From Narthecium ossifragum (taxonomy: Eukaryota > Streptophyta > Magnoliopsida > Dioscoreales > Nartheciaceae): a DNA stretch of 64,000 nucleotides. Positions 1 through 13,300 of the stretch are shown piece by piece. Position numbers and translations under genes: made by a program. Positions within the stretch are counted from its first letter, which is position 1; each line of letters begins with the position of its first letter. The stretch covers positions 25,325,717 through 25,389,716 of the forward strand of contig OY986966.1 of NCBI GenBank assembly GCA_963920575.1, written 5' to 3'. Under the pieces are notes generated by a model that was given only the letters and a program-made list of their open reading frames with translations, did not search any database and was not told the DNA's origin.

Positions 1-1250
1 GACAAAATCGCCCAACTGGCTAACAAATTAAGGTCTTTATCAAAATATAAATTATTTTCATAAAGACCGGGGGGCAAAATGTTAGATATAAATATAGCCA
101 TTTGGGCAAGATCAATGGCAATTTCATAAATAAGATGAAATTGACATCAAATCGTCCATATCTCTGGCTTTGACATAATTAGAGTATTTTGGCCATAACT
201 TTTATACCAAGTGTCCAAACTGACCGATTATTGAACCATTGGAAAGAGGACGAAAAGATCTACAACTTTGCTGTTGACGTCATCTCCAAATGCGATCATT
301 TGATGTATCAAATTAATAGTCAAAGTGTTCAGTGGCAAACTGGTAAATAAGACCAAATGTCCAAAAGTCCATGACCAGATTCTCTATCGGCCAAAAGTCT
401 ATCGGCCATATTTTGGCTGATTATTTTAATAAGACATTCATATGTGTCGACCATTTTGGTGATAACTTTCTCATACGATGTCCAAATGACTTGGTTTTTA
501 GACCGATAGAAAGATAATTCGAAGATCTACAACTTTCAAGTTCAGACTTTCATCAAATTCTAAGATCATCATCGACCAAATTGTAGTAGAAGACAAGAAG
601 CTCTACAAGATGGTAGTTTCGTAAATAGCTGAAGATATCGCCCAATTATGCAGTTCAGAGCAGTTCCACAGTTCAAGACAGTTTTTGACAGTTCAAAAGT
701 GGTTACGAGAAACTCTATAAATAGCCAAGAGGAAGAAGGAAAACGTCTGCCCCGGCCATCAAAGCAAACCAGCTTTTTATCTTTATGTAACCTTTTATAT
801 TTATCAATGTAGTTTTATTTTATCTTAATAAAGCCTTTTCCTTTCCTCTAAATTCATGCATTGAAGTCCTTCATTTTTAGGAGTAGTGCTATACTAATTT
901 TTTCCATATGAGTAGAATTATCATATTTTCCTAGGAGTAGTACTACCATAATTAATTTCCTAGGAGTAGATCTATAATTTCCTAGGAGTAGATTTACTAT
1001 AGTTCATCATTTCTCATTTTCCATCTTCCATCTTCCATTTTCCATTTTCCATCTTTCATTTTCTATTTCATTTTCCATTTCCATCAACTCCATCATCAAC
1101 CAAATAACTTCTTTGTATACTTCAACACCTCTGATTCGATCATTCGAAGGAGTTGAACTAAACCACAATCTCATGATATTCAAATGTAGAAATAGATTTT
1201 GACCTTGATTACAGTCCCGATCAACGGTCACAAATTTCTATTCTAACAAT
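1..1250 (+). repeat. LTR-like remnant, probably Ty3/gypsy
   Basis: AT-rich non-coding DNA that reads like a plant LTR. A TATA-like CTCTATAAATAG lies at about 713-724 and an AATAAA signal at 827-832, spaced as in an LTR promoter and poly(A) site. Two diverged copies of a block containing 'ataactt..gtccaa..gatctacaactttt' lie at about 190-300 and 449-570. Four CCTAGGAGTAG-like units follow (about 880-995), then a TTCCAT-rich run (1018-1085). I found neither clean LTR ends nor a target duplication; the left part may be outside the window. Assignment to Ty3/gypsy is inference. Confidence 0.4.
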
Positions 1251-1649
1251 ATCTAGGCAGTGATTTGAATATTCGGGTATTGTTTGCTTGATTTGGTTTT
1301 GTTTTTGTCTTGGAGCAAGTTGGGAGACTTCATTTTATGTCACCTTCAGTGTCAATTCATGAGAAGTAAGATGTCGTGTAAGCCAATCAACTCTGATCAG
1401 GTCTTCTCAATTTGAATTGGCCCAGATAGGTTCTGTACATATATACGCCTTTTGTCGATGGATAAGTGAGACCCCTTCCTGTCAGCTCACTATCACACAC
1501 ATGAGGGGAGACATATATACTAGACTCCATTATAAACATGAGCATTTCTGTTTCATCAAACCATGCTCATGAACAGATTACATTTTTGATTGGGTTAAGT
1601 CTGACGTAGTCATAAACGGATTGGTGGATTGCAAGTCCATCCGATCTCT
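1251..1649. other. Unassigned intergenic DNA
   Basis: No coding, RNA or repeat signature recognised. Composition is ordinary AT-rich plant intergenic sequence. Confidence 0.4.
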
Positions 1650-1652
1650 TTA

Positions 1653-2069
1653 GGGATCATTTGGTTGCGGGATAGTCTATTTCGGGATTAGAGGGGATAG
1701 GGATTGATAATCTGGGATAAGTAGTGGGATATGTATGATATTTTGTTGAAAAGTATTGATAAATTAGTAATGTTTAATTGAAAAAGTAAGGATAAAGTTG
1801 ATGTGATTGGTTGAAAAGTAGGGATGATGAAGTAATGATTGGTTAAAAAGTGAAAAAGTAAGGATAAAGTTGATGAGATTGATTGAAAATAAGAGAAAAT
1901 GTAGTAGTGATCGGTTAAAAAATAGGAATAAAGTTGAGATAAAGTGGGGATAGAAATAGGGATAAAAGTGGAGATAAAAATGGAAATTAGATGGTGTTTG
2001 GTTACAATACAGGGATAAAATGGGTTTATTTCGGGATAGGGATTCCCTATCCCCTAACCAAACGAGGCC
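1653..2069. mobile_element. Tourist-like MITE (PIF/Harbinger type)
   Basis: A 417-bp element with imperfect terminal inverted repeats: the left end GGGATCATTTGGTTGCGGGA matches the complement of the right end GGCCTCGTTTGGTTAGGGGA. It is flanked by the 3-bp direct repeat TTA at 1650-1652 and 2070-2072. Ends of the GGNNNCRTTTGGTT type with TTA/TAA duplications are typical of Tourist MITEs mobilised by PIF/Harbinger transposases. The interior is a run of 'gggataaagttgat'-like units and codes for nothing. Confidence 0.8.
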
Positions 2070-2072
2070 TTA

Positions 2073-3134
2073 TAGGGCTGATCCAATCACACACCTCGTA
2101 AAGTCGGGTTGAGTGCAAGAATGATTCGATGCAGATGTCGATTGACCTCATAATAGTAAATGTCAAACAGTCACTCCTTGGGCATAATTTCAGATCCACT
2201 GAACCCTGTCCTCCAGATTGGTGCCGTGGTTGGTAAAGGAACTGGATAATTTTTCGCGTCCAAGTTGTGGTTTATTTAACACTAAGCTGCACCAATGACA
2301 CACGCCTTCAGCTTACTGATCAGGAATTCGACTTCATTGATTCAGCTTTCCTAAATCTTATTAATCATGTTACTTTTTTGCTTAAGAAACGAGATTAGAG
2401 GTATAATTCTTTTCATATTACTCTCAACTACTATTCTCAGTCTCTTTCATGCACGTGGTTGTGAGGTTTGTTGGTAGATGAATATTTTCTAAAGCACTTT
2501 TATTAGAGATAGTTGTCTAATGTTGATTAATAATTGTCTTCACCGTGAGCACAAGTATCTCTCATTATTTATGGGTAGCATTGACAGCAGCAATAATTTC
2601 ATGTAGCCATTGGGCCTCGGGAGGCTTATAGTAGGTGTGTATGTAATTATCTATCTGTTTGCAGAAGTGGTCGTCCAGTGGGATATTTGTTAATTAAAAG
2701 AGGACTCTCGGATTTAAAATTTGTCTCGAGTCATTCTTGAAATCCTAGCCGTCCATGTCTCATCTGATAAAAGATTTTTCCCCCCTCTCATTGTGTATTG
2801 GGAGAACGGCTTACATCTCACTCACAAGTCACAAGTGAGAGAGTTGTTATGTACTACTTAACTCTCCAGATGCACTGCATGGTTAGTTTGTAGACCTGAA
2901 AATTGAAACTTGGATAGTCAGATTTTTCTCAAAATGTCACCTTTTCACCTGAGAAGTATCACCCTTAAGTCTTCCCACGGAGTTATGTCAGATGCCAAGC
3001 ATATGATTGAAATGTGTCAAAGTTGAACTCTCCACCTCCAAAATTGGTATTTCAAAATGAGATTTTCAGCCCCCACCTTAAACATTAGAGTAGTTTTCAA
3101 AAATTAGTTATTTTTATTCTCTGATTTTTTCGCA
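2073..3134. other. Intergenic DNA with no recognised feature
   Basis: No open frame with recognisable homology, no repeat structure and no RNA gene was seen in this stretch. Confidence 0.4.
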
Positions 3135-3140
3135 TCATTT

Positions 3141-3981
3141 AGCCCCGTTGTCAAACAGGGGTAAGAAAGGGGTTAAGCTAACCCCATTCTTATCCCCAAA
3201 CGTTATGTTTTGGTATGGGGTTAGAAAAAGTAGGGTAAAGAAGAATAATGTTAGATAGGGACCAGGGATGGCAACGGGGCGGGGATCTTCAAAACCGCCC
3301 CATTCCCCATTAAAAAACCATGCTCCAAAACCGCCCCATCCCCCACGGGGATTAGCGGGCTCGTACCGTCCCCATACCAAACTGGGTTCGGGGAACCACG
3401 GATCACCACGGTTTAACATAAACACCTACAAAATCATAATCATGAATAATTCTCAAACCATTGAACCACATCTAAAAATTCAATTGACTAAATAGTTTGG
3501 TCCAAGTACTACATCACTCATGCACTAACTCCACTTCTAAACACTAACCCCATTACTACTATAGGGTATTTTAGTAATTTAATTGTCGGGGCGGGGCAGA
3601 TATGGGGTGGGGCGGGGAATCGGTTCGGGGAAAAACCTATACCAAACTTGCCCCATTCCCGACGGGGATCTATTGGGTTCTACCAAACCCATGTCCACGG
3701 GGCAAAATCACGGATTTGGGGCAAGGAATCGGGACGGAACGGTTCGATTCCCCATCAATTCGGTACAAATTGCCACCCCTAGATGGGATTAGAAAAAATG
3801 GGGTTAATGAATGAGGTAAGAAACAATAGAGAGAAATGAGATATTATTTTGATACTTGGATAAAAATTGAGGATAATGGAGGATAAAATAGAATTATGCC
3901 CCTATCACTCAACCAAGGGCTAAAAAGGATAAAAGGAGTGGTGGTGTAAATTACTTAAAAGAAGATTAGCAGTATATACTG
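3141..3981. mobile_element. Candidate outer MITE interrupted by an inner one
   Basis: The left end has TTTAGCCCCGTTGTCAAACA and the right end, near 3980, has TGTCAAACACGCTAAA, whose complement TTTAGCGTGTTTGACA resembles it. The flanks of the inner insertion continue each other in style (ggggttagaaaaagtagg on the left, gggattagaaaaaatggg on the right). The terminal repeats are short and no target duplication is clear, so this is tentative. Confidence 0.35.
3263..3781. mobile_element. hAT-like MITE, GC-rich
   Basis: A 519-bp unit whose ends, CAGGGATGGCAA and the complement of the right end TAGGGGTGGCAA, match at 10 of 12 positions. Such 'YAGGGRTGGCAA' ends are common in plant hAT-type MITEs. 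The interior is rich in GGGGCGGGG. The expected 8-bp duplication is only approximate (atagggac against gatgggat). Open frames across it reflect biased composition and are not genes. Confidence 0.5.
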
Positions 3982-4342
3982 TCAAACACGCTAAAGCAGA
4001 TGACGTCGACTCTAGGCTCTCCGGGACGACACGGCATTGTCGTCCGTCCGTCGACGAAGGCCAATGACTGCTAAACCCCGTAGTAGTTTCCTAGATGTGT
4101 ATTAGATTCCTGATTATTAGGAGAAAAACGGAACAAATAAACTCCATCCAATGTCGACATGATGATGCCCACTCCCAGACCGGTGGGGCCCAATTCCTCC
4201 TACGCCATCCAACGGCCGGCCCCGTTGCTTCAATTCTCCGCCTCCCCCCACTTCCAACTCTAACCACCCCCCGCTAACCACCGCCCTTTCGTCCCCAACT
4301 CAAGGCCTATTTACGATACCAAACCCTCAATAGGATTAGGGC

Positions 4343-7300
4343 ATGGGTGGGATCGATTCCGGGGAGATGGAGATCCCCATCGCCTGCGACGAGGAGGCGC
4401 CGGGGCCGTGGGACAGCCTCCTCGACTTCTCCATCGAGGACGATGGCTCCTTGATCCTCTCCTGGCCCGACGCCACCCCCGATGAGGATCGCCTGATCTC
4501 GTCGCCTCCCATTTCGCCCCGGGGGCCAGGTCAGCTTCCCGTGCTGGCGGAGGCGGAGACGCCGGCGGTGGGAGAGGGAGGGAGTAAGGTGAGGAAGAGG
4601 GACCCGAGGTTGGTGTGTGAGAATTTTCTGGCGGGGAGGGTGCCGTGCGCCTGCCCGGAGATGGATGAGTTGCAGCTGGAGGAGGAGGAGGAGGAGGTGG
4701 CGGAGGTGGTGGTTGGGCGGAGGAAGAGGGCCAGGGCTGGTGGTGCCGGCACGGGCGCGGTGTCCGGTGGGGCGAGGTGTCAGGTGCCGGGGTGCGAGAT
4801 CGACATCAGGGAGCTTAAGGGCTATCACCGGCGGCATCGGGTGTGCTTAAGGTGCGCGAATGCTGTATCCGTAGTTCTTGATGGGGAACACAAGCGATAC
4901 TGTCAGCAGTGCGGCAAGTAAGTGGCTCATATTTGTTCTGATAGGCATTAGGCTTTTTCATTAAAACATTTAATTCCTAGAAGTGCGAGACTAGCTTTTC
5001 TTGTTGTCATTGTTTTAGCATTTTAATCTAATCAACAACCTCTCTGAACTTGAATTTGCTTTGGACTTTGACGATTTATCGGGATATTCGTAGTATTGTT
5101 ACCAACTTGTTCTTATCACACTTAAAATAGCGTCTTTGCAATTGTATCGCAAACGCTGTGTTCCTTTTGTCCATTCTTTTTACCTAGCAACTATGAGTCC
5201 CTATACGTCTTGTATCTTTCTTAAGCTCGTATAAGTGAGGCTCAGCTATTCTTTATCACTGACACGATTTGGTTTGCTGTAGACCAAGCAATAATCAAGG
5301 ATTAAGATGCAGGTTTGTAAATGGAGACGAGGTAGGAAATAGTTCTATACTGACCAAGCCTCATCTCCTGTGAACTTAAACCTTTCAATTCGTGGTATAT
5401 GAATCGATGATTCTCAAGTGCCATTCTTTTCTTTTGGGCATATAAATGCTTTTCATCTTGATAATTGAGCTCGAACCTGAAAATCAAATCTCTTTGAGAT
5501 CATTTAAATCTTGATTACCTTTCTCCTCCTGTTAGATTCATTATTAGTCTCCTTATTGTTGGAAAGTTTGGTTTCTGTGCAACATAAACTTAGTTTTCAC
5601 TTGTATTTAGTGGTCATACACAACAAGATTTGTAGGATCAGTTTGGTCATAGTATAGTCCAGTTTTGCTTCTACCCTGCATTGTTGAGATTGTTAAAGAA
5701 TGCATTGCTGCTAGTGGAGTGATTCAGTACAAATCCTTGACTGATGTGATCCCTTGCACTGGTTGACAAGGTAAAGGAAATTTATATGGAACCACAGTTT
5801 GGCTAAATCCTACTCTTTTGCTCCAGATTTCATGTATTGTCAGACTTCGATGAGGGAAAACGTAGTTGTAGGAGAAAATTGGAGCGGCACAACAAGAGGA
5901 GACGGCGAAGACCTACTGATCGTAGATCCAGGGGGGACAAAGAAAGGGAAGCTCAAGATGACTTCGGACAAGAAGTCAGTTGTGAGGGTGAGCCAAGGAA
6001 AGGTATGTCATGCTTGTCATGAGCATTAACTGCATTTATATATAGTATGAGGGCTTGCTTCTGATGCATGGAGAAGGCTAATATGTTGGAAATGGGGATC
6101 CTAGGGATTTAGGCATTTGAAGGTAGAATCCACTGTTAAGACTTTCATATGTATTTATATGTCATGAAAATAAAGTATTGGGCATGCCAGCAAGACTGTC
6201 TTAGGAAAGACGAAATGTGGTGCATTTGAGCATTCAAATATCAGCTAATTATCTAGATAATACGCATGCACAGCAGCACAAGTGCAGGGCCCGCGCCGCT
6301 TGCGTTACAAACAAGTGCTGCATGTGTGGTGGGCACATGCCCCCAGCATGTGCTATAGATGGACTTCCATTGAAATTATGTGTGGTATGTCTTAATAATG
6401 AGAAACCTTTTGGTACTTTTCCTCTTTATTCCATATATATAACGGCGAATATCTTAGTTGTGTTCAACACCTTGTGCTCGTCCCGAAGTTTATGGTGGTG
6501 CATCAAATTGGGAGAGATGTATATCAGGTAGATTAGTTTCCATATATCTCCTCCAAGAAGGCCTTTGTGCAGGGTGATCCAGCTATTTTTTGCCCTGTGT
6601 GAAATATGATTTTAAACAGTTTTTTCCACGAATATGCTCAGTGGACTACCTCTACACTCATTGATAAGATTGCTTTGCTTGTAGAATTTATGATTTTCAT
6701 TGGTGGCTAGTTATTCTTCTGATACATCTAGTATCATCCTTATTTATTTGATGATTTTTCATGACATTGTAGTATCTTTCTTGTTAATTTACATTAGTGA
6801 ACTCTAAATTGGGCTTTAAAAACCTTCCATTTGCAATGATGTTCAAAACTTAAAAGACCCACATTTTTCACAGCCAAGTTTCATTGTTTGTTTCTTGATG
6901 AGGACTTTTATTAGGGTGCAAAGCATACCTCAGTTGTGATTGACTATGTTGCTCGCATATTGTTTTGATTAATTTTAATTGTTATGTGCACATATTGCCG
7001 TGTCTTCCTTGATTTGTGGTAACTAGAAAAAAGATGAAAAGATGCCATTTGCATGTCTGTCTTGACATTTGTTTGCATTTGTGATTCATGCAGAAATTGT
7101 AAGTGAATTTGCAAGTGAAGTAGTTGACGTGGCTGTTAGCAATAAAGCGAGCACAGAAACACTATTGGAACCAGAAGATTATCATGGATCTCCTATTTGT
7201 TCTCTTCCGAATATGCAGAATGCCCAGAGCAAGAGCATCACATCCTTTGCAGCATCTGGTGTAACTCATTTAGATGAAAGAATGGACAATTCAAAATCTG

Positions 7301-10300
7301 CACTTTCTTCATCATTTTGTGACAACAAGAGCTCCTATTCATCTGTGGTAAGTTGGTTTTTCTCCCTCATTTTAGCTGCTTTATAGTGTTTCTTTTGGGG
7401 AAGGGGTGAGGTATTAAATTAATAATGATGTCGGTTGTCAATAGCCCTGCCACTTCCTGGTATGTACATACTGATGCATTACTTGATTGTAGTGTCCAAC
7501 AGGTCGTATTTCATTCAAGCTTTACGATTGGAATCCAGCTGAGTTTCCGAGACGGCTGCGCCACCAAGTACTTCTTGTGTATTTTGTGTTTTGGTCTCCT
7601 TGATGTAGCTTTTATGTTGCAATTTCTGGATCCAATGAGATCATGACATGCACTAAATGCAGATCTTCCAATGGTTGGCTAGCATGCCTGTTGAGTTGGA
7701 GGGCTATATCCGTCCTGGCTGTACCATCTTGACGGTATTCATTGCAATGCCGCAGTTCATGTGGGACAAGGTAATGTATATTCTTATCGTGTGTGTAGTT
7801 GTATGAATTATCTATCAATAGTTGATTGAATCATTTTCTTATACATTTTGTTTGTTGATAGTGCTTTCAGTGTTATATTTGTGATAGGAATTTTAAAAAA
7901 GCCAATATATTAGGCTGTTTATTAAACGTGAAGGAATGAAACCAAACCAAGCTTTACCTTTCTACTTGGCTCTATTTGAAATTCAAGGGAGCGCATTAGC
8001 TCATGGTGCATACTTCCTATACCATGATCCTGGAACAGGGCAACTTTGCTTATGTGTAGGAAGAAGAAATTATCAAACTTTTTAAACTTGTAGTTCTTTG
8101 CCTTTCTTATAACAGAAGGATCTTTTCTCGATTTGCTTGAATAGTTGTCTTACATATTTGTTGTGCTGATATGATAAAAAGTCGATCCGACTCGACCAAC
8201 TGGACCCGTGCCCAGAAGAGGACTCAAATTGGTTTAGCCTCTTTCCTAGTTTGACTTGGACTTTCCTAATTCAAACTAGAGTTATTTAATTAGGATTTAT
8301 TATTAGTCTTTTATATTTAATTGAGTCATAGTCGATATTTGTTTGTTAGGAATTAATTAAGAGTCCTATTCGAGTTAGGAAGTTATTGTTAGAAGTTGAG
8401 TTTGAGTATGGAAGGCTTATTATTTGCTAATTAAGAAGGGGGTTTTCTAGTTGGATTAGGACTCAGTCGAAGCCTCTATAAAAGGACCTCAGTAGTTAGG
8501 AATCCATGATCCATGATGATGAATGATGAGTTGAGTTTATGAAAAAAGTAGAGAGTAGTTTAGGAGTCACTTCTCATAAAGTAATAACTTAATCCTCTAG
8601 CTAGGGTTATCCAAGGGTTAGTTCTTCATCAGGAACTATCCAGAGACTGAGTTCTCTTCCCCAAGAGTTCTCTTCAATCGACGTCCACCGATCCACCTTC
8701 TTCCCATCTGGTCATCTTCTCCGCAGCCGGAGCTGCCTACGGCCCCATCGGTATTTCCCTCACCTTCACCTTCATCTTCTCTCTCCACACCACTTTCTCT
8801 CTCCACCACGTTATCGCCACGTTAGCACTCTCTATCCTCATCACCTGCCACCTCAGCATCGTCTTCCTCTCTTCTCTTCTCTCTCGTGCCCGCACCTGAC
8901 GCTGACCTCACCGTCGTCCAGCCTCTCCGGCCGTCCCCGTCACCGACCTAGGCCACCATCCTCTTCCCCGAGCTCCCACGACCTCGGCCAACCCCGCCAT
9001 CTCCTCCGTTCCCTCTTCTTCGACGATCCGCCATCGTCCCCGACTTCACAGCCGCCGTCCGAACCCGTGTCCAACCCCGATCTAACCCGTGTCCACTACG
9101 GTGGATCTCTTACCCTCCATCCCATGACCCTTCCGCCAAGGTTCCGACCGTCGGAAATCCCCCATCGCCGGCGATCCACTTCCGGCCAACCATAGCCATC
9201 GGATCTCCCTAGACATGCTTGACCAAATTGGCTCAGCCGACTCTAACCTGATTCTGCTCAGTCACTTAATCTGATTCAATCTAATCCTGCCCCACTAAAT
9301 CAAGTCGGACTTAGCCAGTTCGATTCAGCCAGCCTGATTCTGTTAGGCACATCCAGATCTGAACCCGCTCAGCCAGACTCGATCCAGCTAAGCCAGATTC
9401 AGCCAATTGGACTAAATCAAGTCCGATCAGACTCAATTCTGATCAATTGGAGTAGTAGAGACCCGATACGAGAGGATTGCGAGTAGACCGCTCGTATCAA
9501 CTTGGTATCAGAGCTCTGTTCCTCCGACTGTGCGGCCCAGAACCTTTTGGAAACTTCGCCCACCATGTACGAAATATCCCAGGAGAGCTGAGAAGAGCAA
9601 ATCAAAACTCTACAGGCCGAGGTGAACCTCTGTTTAACTTGGATGGAACGCGATAGTAGAAAGATGGAGCGCGATAGCAGAAAGTTGGAGCAGATCTCCA
9701 ATAGGTGGTCAATGATAACTCAAACAAATTCTACAGAGACTCAGACTGCGAGGCAGACCCCTACCCTAGCTGCAATCCAGATTGCGGAACCTAACCCCGA
9801 GCCAACTCGGATTAGGACTCCGACTGCAACTCCTATTACAACTCCGAGAGCAACCCCATTTGCAACTCTGAGTACAACTCTGGCTACAACTCAGATTACG
9901 ACTCTGGTTGTAATTTCAAGTTCGACTCCGACTGAGACGCCAGCAATCAGTAAAGGAGAAGAAGCCGAAGAGTTATCCGATTCTCAAATCGAACCAGAGC
10001 ACCTGTTGTTGCCACCACCTCCGCCAGACCCGGGTGAAAACTTTCTTTTACCTTCCCTTATTTTTTTCCGAAATTTTCCCTATTTTTCCATATTTTTCAA
10101 AAATTTCCTTTGTTTTTTCTCACCTCTCGGATTGGCTCAAACCACGACTCATCTCCTACCTCGAGATCGGCTCACCGTCCCGGCTCTCAACTGACACCCA
10201 TTGGCTCGTCCCCGAGCCATCACCCCAAGGCCGCCTTCCGACGCCGTCCTCTTCACCCATCCACCGAGGAAGCATTGGCGACCTTCCTCGAAGCCACCGT

Positions 10301-13300
10301 CCAGGTGATTACAAAGCATCCTCAGCTATTGATCAAGCCTCCGAAGGTTGATCTAAGTCATCAAAGGAACTGCCCTCCTTATTTAGATATCATCTACAAT
10401 CTGATCAGATCTGAGTATGATGGTACCACCGGTTTCGCTCAATTGACTCAAGTCTATATTGACACCGACAAACCAAACCATATCAAACAGGTTTGGACCA
10501 GAGTACGACTCAGCGCCGCTGTAGATTCAACTTGGTTCGAACCACTTCAAGTCCCGAATAGTGCAGCGGAAGCATGGCCCAGCCGACTTCACTTCAGACT
10601 GGATCAAAGCCAGCTTGACTCAGTTACAAGCCAAGATCCTGCACAGGTAATCAGACCATGGAGATCAGATCCCATCCTATGGTCATGGGCAACACTACTC
10701 ATGGGACATGACGAAGACGAAGATGATCCAAGAGAACCAGGGAGAGCACGACTCTTGGAGCTACCTGAGCCGTCAGATTGACCCCCAGATGCTCCTTCAA
10801 CACTGCCCCTGCTACCCATGGACTCGTCATGGGATCCACCCGGTTTCTCGCCGCCTGGTTCAGAGTTTCCCTTGTGGTCTAGCCGAGTCACTCCAGTCCA
10901 ACAAAGTGGAGCCCTCTTCCCTCATCAAACTCAGCCCTTGAGGACAAGGCCAAATCCGAAGGAAGGGGATGATATGAGTCGATCCGACTCGACCAACTGG
11001 ACTCGCGCTCAGAAGAGGACTCAAACTGGTTTAGCCTATTTTCTAGTTTTACTTGGACTTCCCTAGTTCAAACTAGAGTTATTTAATTAGGTTTTATTAT
11101 TAGTCTTTTATATTTAATTGAGTCCTAGTTGATATTTGCTTGTTATGAATTAATTAAAAGTCCTATTCGAGTTAGGAAGTTATTGTTAGAAGTTGAGTTT
11201 GAGTATGGAAGCCTTATTACTTGCTAATTAAGTAAGGGTTTTCTAGTTGGATTAGGACTTAGTCGAGGCCTCTATGAAAGAACCTCAGTAGCTAGGAATC
11301 CATGATCCATGATGATGAATGATGAGTTGAGTTTATGAATAAAGTAGAGAGCAGTTTGGGAGTAGCTTCTCATAGAGTAATGGCTTAATCCTCTAGCTAG
11401 GGTTATCCAAGGGTTAGTTCTCCATCAGGAACTATCCAGAGGCTGAGTTCTCTTCCCTAAGAGTTCTCTTCAATTGATGTCCACCGATCCACCTTTTTCC
11501 CCACCGGTCATCTTCTCCGCAGCCGGAACCGCCTCCGCCCCCATCGGTATTTCCCTCACCTTCACCTTCATCTTCTCTCTCCACCACGTCATCGCAACGT
11601 TAGCACTCTCTATCCTCGTCACCTGCCACCTTAGCATCGTCTTCCTTTCTTCTCTTCTTTCTCATGCCCGCACCCGCACCCCGACGCCGACCTCACCGCC
11701 GTCCAGCCTCTCCGGCCGTCCCCGTCACCGACCTAGGCCACCATCCTCTTCCCCGAGCCCCCACGACCTCGGCCAACCCCGCCATCTCCTCCGTTCCCTC
11801 TTCTCCGGCGATCCGCCATCGTCCCTGACTTCATAGCCGTCGTCCGAACCCGTGTCGAACCCCGATCTAACCCCCAACCCAATGTAAAACCCTTCCCCGG
11901 CCTCCCTAGACCATATCCCAACCTTCCCTGACAGTTCCCGGCCCCCGTCGAGCTCCTCGTTGTCCCCGACGCCGGCCAACCCAAACCTCACCGCCGTTTC
12001 CTCTAGATCCCGTCGATCTAGCCCCCCTCCGGCCAATCCACTCCGGTGGATCTCTTCCGCTCCATCCCATGACCCTTCCGCTAAGGTCTCGACCGTCGGA
12101 AAGCCCCCATCGTCGGCGATCCACTTCCGGCCAACCACAACCATCGGATCTCCCTAGACCTGCTTGACCAAATTGACTTAGCCAACTCTAACCTGATTCA
12201 GCGCAACCACTTAATCCGATTTAGTCCAATCCAACCCCACTAAATCAAGTCAGACTTAGCCAGTCCGATTCAGCTAACCTGATTCAATTAGACACATCCA
12301 GATATGAACCTGCTAAGCCAGACTCGATCCAGCTAAGCCAGATTCAGCCAATTGGACTAAATGAAGTCCGATCAGACTCAATTCTGATCAATTGGAGTAG
12401 TAGAGACCCGATATGAGAGGATTGCGAGTAGACCGTTTGTATCATGATATTTGTGTGTGCTATATCACATTTTTTTAAGGACCACTAAATCCTTGAGTAG
12501 CCAGATTTGGCCCTCCTGTAGGATAAGAGGTGCAACTTATCAATGTAAATGTCGCATAGGTGAAAGTATCATTTGACTTCTTGTAAAAATGGAAATGAAA
12601 TTCACAATAGTGGTCATGAGGATTGTCGATTTATAGGTGGAACAAACTTGGAAAGAATTTTGGTGCGAGTTAAAGGACATCTATTAAATATATAACCATC
12701 AACTTAAAAAAGTTGGTGATTTGGGCCTATGAACCTTGACAGGATTAGGCTTTGTATAGGTAGGATGAGGGATCTCTAGAATCTGTTAGCTTCACTGTCA
12801 TTCTCTTCCAATGGTTGTGTTAGCGATGAGGATGTAAAGTGGAGCTGCATATTGGTGTTGGCTTGAGATGTTATAGTGTTTTGTCCATGACTTCCTTGCT
12901 TGTAGCAGCAAAAACTTGCAGCACAGAAAATTCCCTGTTCTTTCGAATGGTTTGGCCGAAACTGGTCCTAGAATCACTAGCCCTAATCCAAGAATGGACC
13001 CTACGATGTTTGGTTTGAAGCAAAACTCAATTGTTCTGCCCAACTTAAAAACTAAAGAAAATGTGTAGCCAAGACATGAATCGAGAAAGTACTAAGTATT
13101 GTGTATCTTTGAGGAATATGTACCTGCCCTCCCTTTCCTTTATTCCTCGTTAGATATAGCCCAAATGACGCTACACTTTTAGAGCACATGACATGAAGTG
13201 ATTGTACCTAGAAGTTTAAATTGAGGTCATTTTCCGTAGGCATTCAGGACATTAGAGGGTTATAGTGCCACGATACATATATCCCATGATGGCCAAAAAT

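Larger units (their letters stand above)
8167..12449 (+). mobile_element. Non-autonomous LTR retrotransposon in SPL7 intron 5
   Basis: Complete element in the same orientation as the host gene: 5' LTR 8172-9499, primer-binding site 9503-9514, internal region to 10969, 3' LTR 10970-12444. Both LTRs begin TGATA and end TATCA. The flanking 5-bp target duplication is also TGATA (8167-8171 and 12445-12449). The 1.47-kb interior encodes no protease, integrase or reverse transcriptase, so it would need enzymes from another element. The LTR promoter (ctctataaaagg, near 8476) is altered to ctctatgaaag in the 3' copy. Confidence 0.9.

Noticed and set aside
4307..4850. Open frames antisense to and overlapping SPL7 exon 1
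   Set aside because: Side effect of GC-rich coding sequence; no domain, and the SPL7 frame is clearly the real one.
9500..9515. Possible tRNA-like sequence
   Set aside because: Only the 12-base match to initiator Met tRNA is present, right after an LTR: a primer-binding site and not a tRNA gene.
11725..12144. Minus-strand open frames rich in Gly/Arg
   Set aside because: They lie inside the 3' LTR of the intron-5 retrotransposon, and equivalent 5' LTR sequence does not keep them.
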